Part shown: one piece after another, positions 63,090 to 64,000 of the stretch | Numbering within the stretch: position 1 is the stretch's first letter | Layout of the letters: each line of letters opens with the position of its first letter | Source of the DNA: Rosellinia necatrix | Lineage: Eukaryota > Ascomycota > Sordariomycetes > Xylariales > Xylariaceae | Direction of reading: 5' to 3' | Assembly (NCBI GenBank): GCA_021209875.1 | Contig: JAGYVD010000008.1 | Coordinates: forward strand, 2,851,501 to 2,915,500 | DNA: 64,000 nucleotides | Notes under the pieces: generated by a model | What the model was told of the DNA's origin: nothing | Database searches by the model: none | What the model saw: only the letters and a program-made list of their open reading frames with translations | Program-made: the position numbers and the translations under genes

Positions 63090-64000
63090 GGTGGGCGACG
63101 TTCTAAAAAGTGGCTGGGTAGAGTACAATGTTGGATTTAGGCGATGAAGCTCTACGGTATGTGGGCAACGATATTTATGTAAGGGTAGGGGAAGGCGTCG
63201 ATTGGGAATTTCCCGCAGGCCCCATTGTAGGCTAAATGCCCAACACTTCGAGCGTCAACTTCCATGACGCAACAAATCAAGGCAGGCCTATTTGGTCCGA
63301 TTTTAGTTATCAACCGGTTTGAAAAAGATACAAGGCGAACCCTCAGGCACCAGGAAACGTTTTTACTACATATTTGTTCCCTTAAAATTCTACAGCCTTA
63401 AAATATAAACTGGCATTGGAGAGACGAAGGGTAAGAAGATATGGTATTAAGGATAGAGAGATGAGATCCTAGCTATCCAGGGGTGAGCCAAATATAGTGC
63501 TAGCCTTACGCCTTCTTTGCGCTACAATACACCCAGTGAATTCCCACCTACTCAAGACAATGAGATAGGTGCCCTGAACCATTTTGAATAAACATGTAAT
63601 ACAAACACAAGCAAAATCACCGTCGATGGTCAAATTTACGAAATGCAAAAATCGATGTGAAAACGGCGCCCTGACATAGTATAATTTCTTCTGTCTACGG
63701 AAGGTCTAGGAAAATAATGCTTTAGTATATAGAATAGTATATTCCACCCGGTTTTACGACAAGGTTGTAACAGTAAAGTGTAGCATAGGTAATACCATGT
63801 GTACGGGCCAATGCAAGGTGTGGGTTGTCAGGCTTTTTGAATAACATAGGATTTCCAACGGCCTAGTTAATGGAAAATAATCCCGCATGATGATCCGAGT
63901 TGGTATTGTATGGCTATTCAGCGGTGAAGGCGTCATAGGACCAAGTCCGGCCTCTCGGCCGCCGTTGGGCGTGAATTTAGGGAATACTAGATATAATCAT
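63090..64000. other. Right flank: displaced upstream region of zinc-finger copy 2
   Basis: This is the inferred original promoter side of the interrupted gene. I recognise no other gene. Composition is ordinary, so RIP did not spread past the right LTR. Confidence 0.45.

Overview
The window is nuclear DNA of a filamentous ascomycete (Pezizomycotina), most likely a Sordariomycete. The evidence is intron-containing housekeeping genes with short introns (about 46-160 nt, one of 295 nt), fungal-type proteins (LRO1, MSN5, LDB17, SLM1, DPH7, GAR1), and a 15 kb block of DNA whose base changes look like repeat-induced point mutation (RIP). Exon-intron models were read by hand from splice sites, reading phase and recall of the protein families; no database search was run.

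Layout. 1-591 (-): start of LRO1, running off the left edge. 3247-4455 (+): an aminoglycoside-phosphotransferase-fold kinase. 5510-6790 (-): a decayed protein kinase with C-terminal C2H2 fingers. 8213-21443: a compact housekeeping block with NAA30 (+), a DUF1917 protein (-), DPH7 (+), the exportin MSN5 (+, 11 exons) and LDB17 (+). 25794-28540 (+): SLM1. 30020-31010 (-): GAR1. 34976-36307 (+): an intact trichodiene-synthase-fold terpene synthase standing alone in gene-poor DNA. 40001-41796 (+): a type II membrane glycosyltransferase-like protein. 43487-44149 (-): a small C2H2/AT-hook-like protein. From 46910 to the right edge: a second copy of that small gene, split by a 15.5 kb LTR element.

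The most striking structure is at 46910-63089. A 15,494 bp element (47466-62959) has about 250 bp direct LTRs and a perfect 5 bp target-site duplication (GGTCC). It sits inside exon 1 of the zinc-finger gene. Counting one copy of the target site, the two flanks join in one open frame of 198 codons with a paralogue 3 kb away. Nearly the whole element is AT-saturated in a RIP-like way. Three GC-normal solo LTRs, each with its own perfect 5 bp duplication, lie inside it and appear to post-date the mutation.

The housekeeping genes do not form one pathway. They cover lipid storage (LRO1), protein N-terminal acetylation (NAA30), diphthamide formation (DPH7), nuclear export (MSN5), actin/endocytosis (LDB17), TORC2 and eisosome signalling (SLM1), and pseudouridylation snoRNPs (GAR1). 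The right half looks like accessory DNA: gene-poor, with a lone terpene synthase, duplicated small DNA-binding genes and retroelement relics.

Two conserved genes (LRO1, MSN5) each carry a single-base frame disruption in a G/C homopolymer, probably sequence error. Three of about 28 introns use GC-AG instead of GT-AG boundaries.
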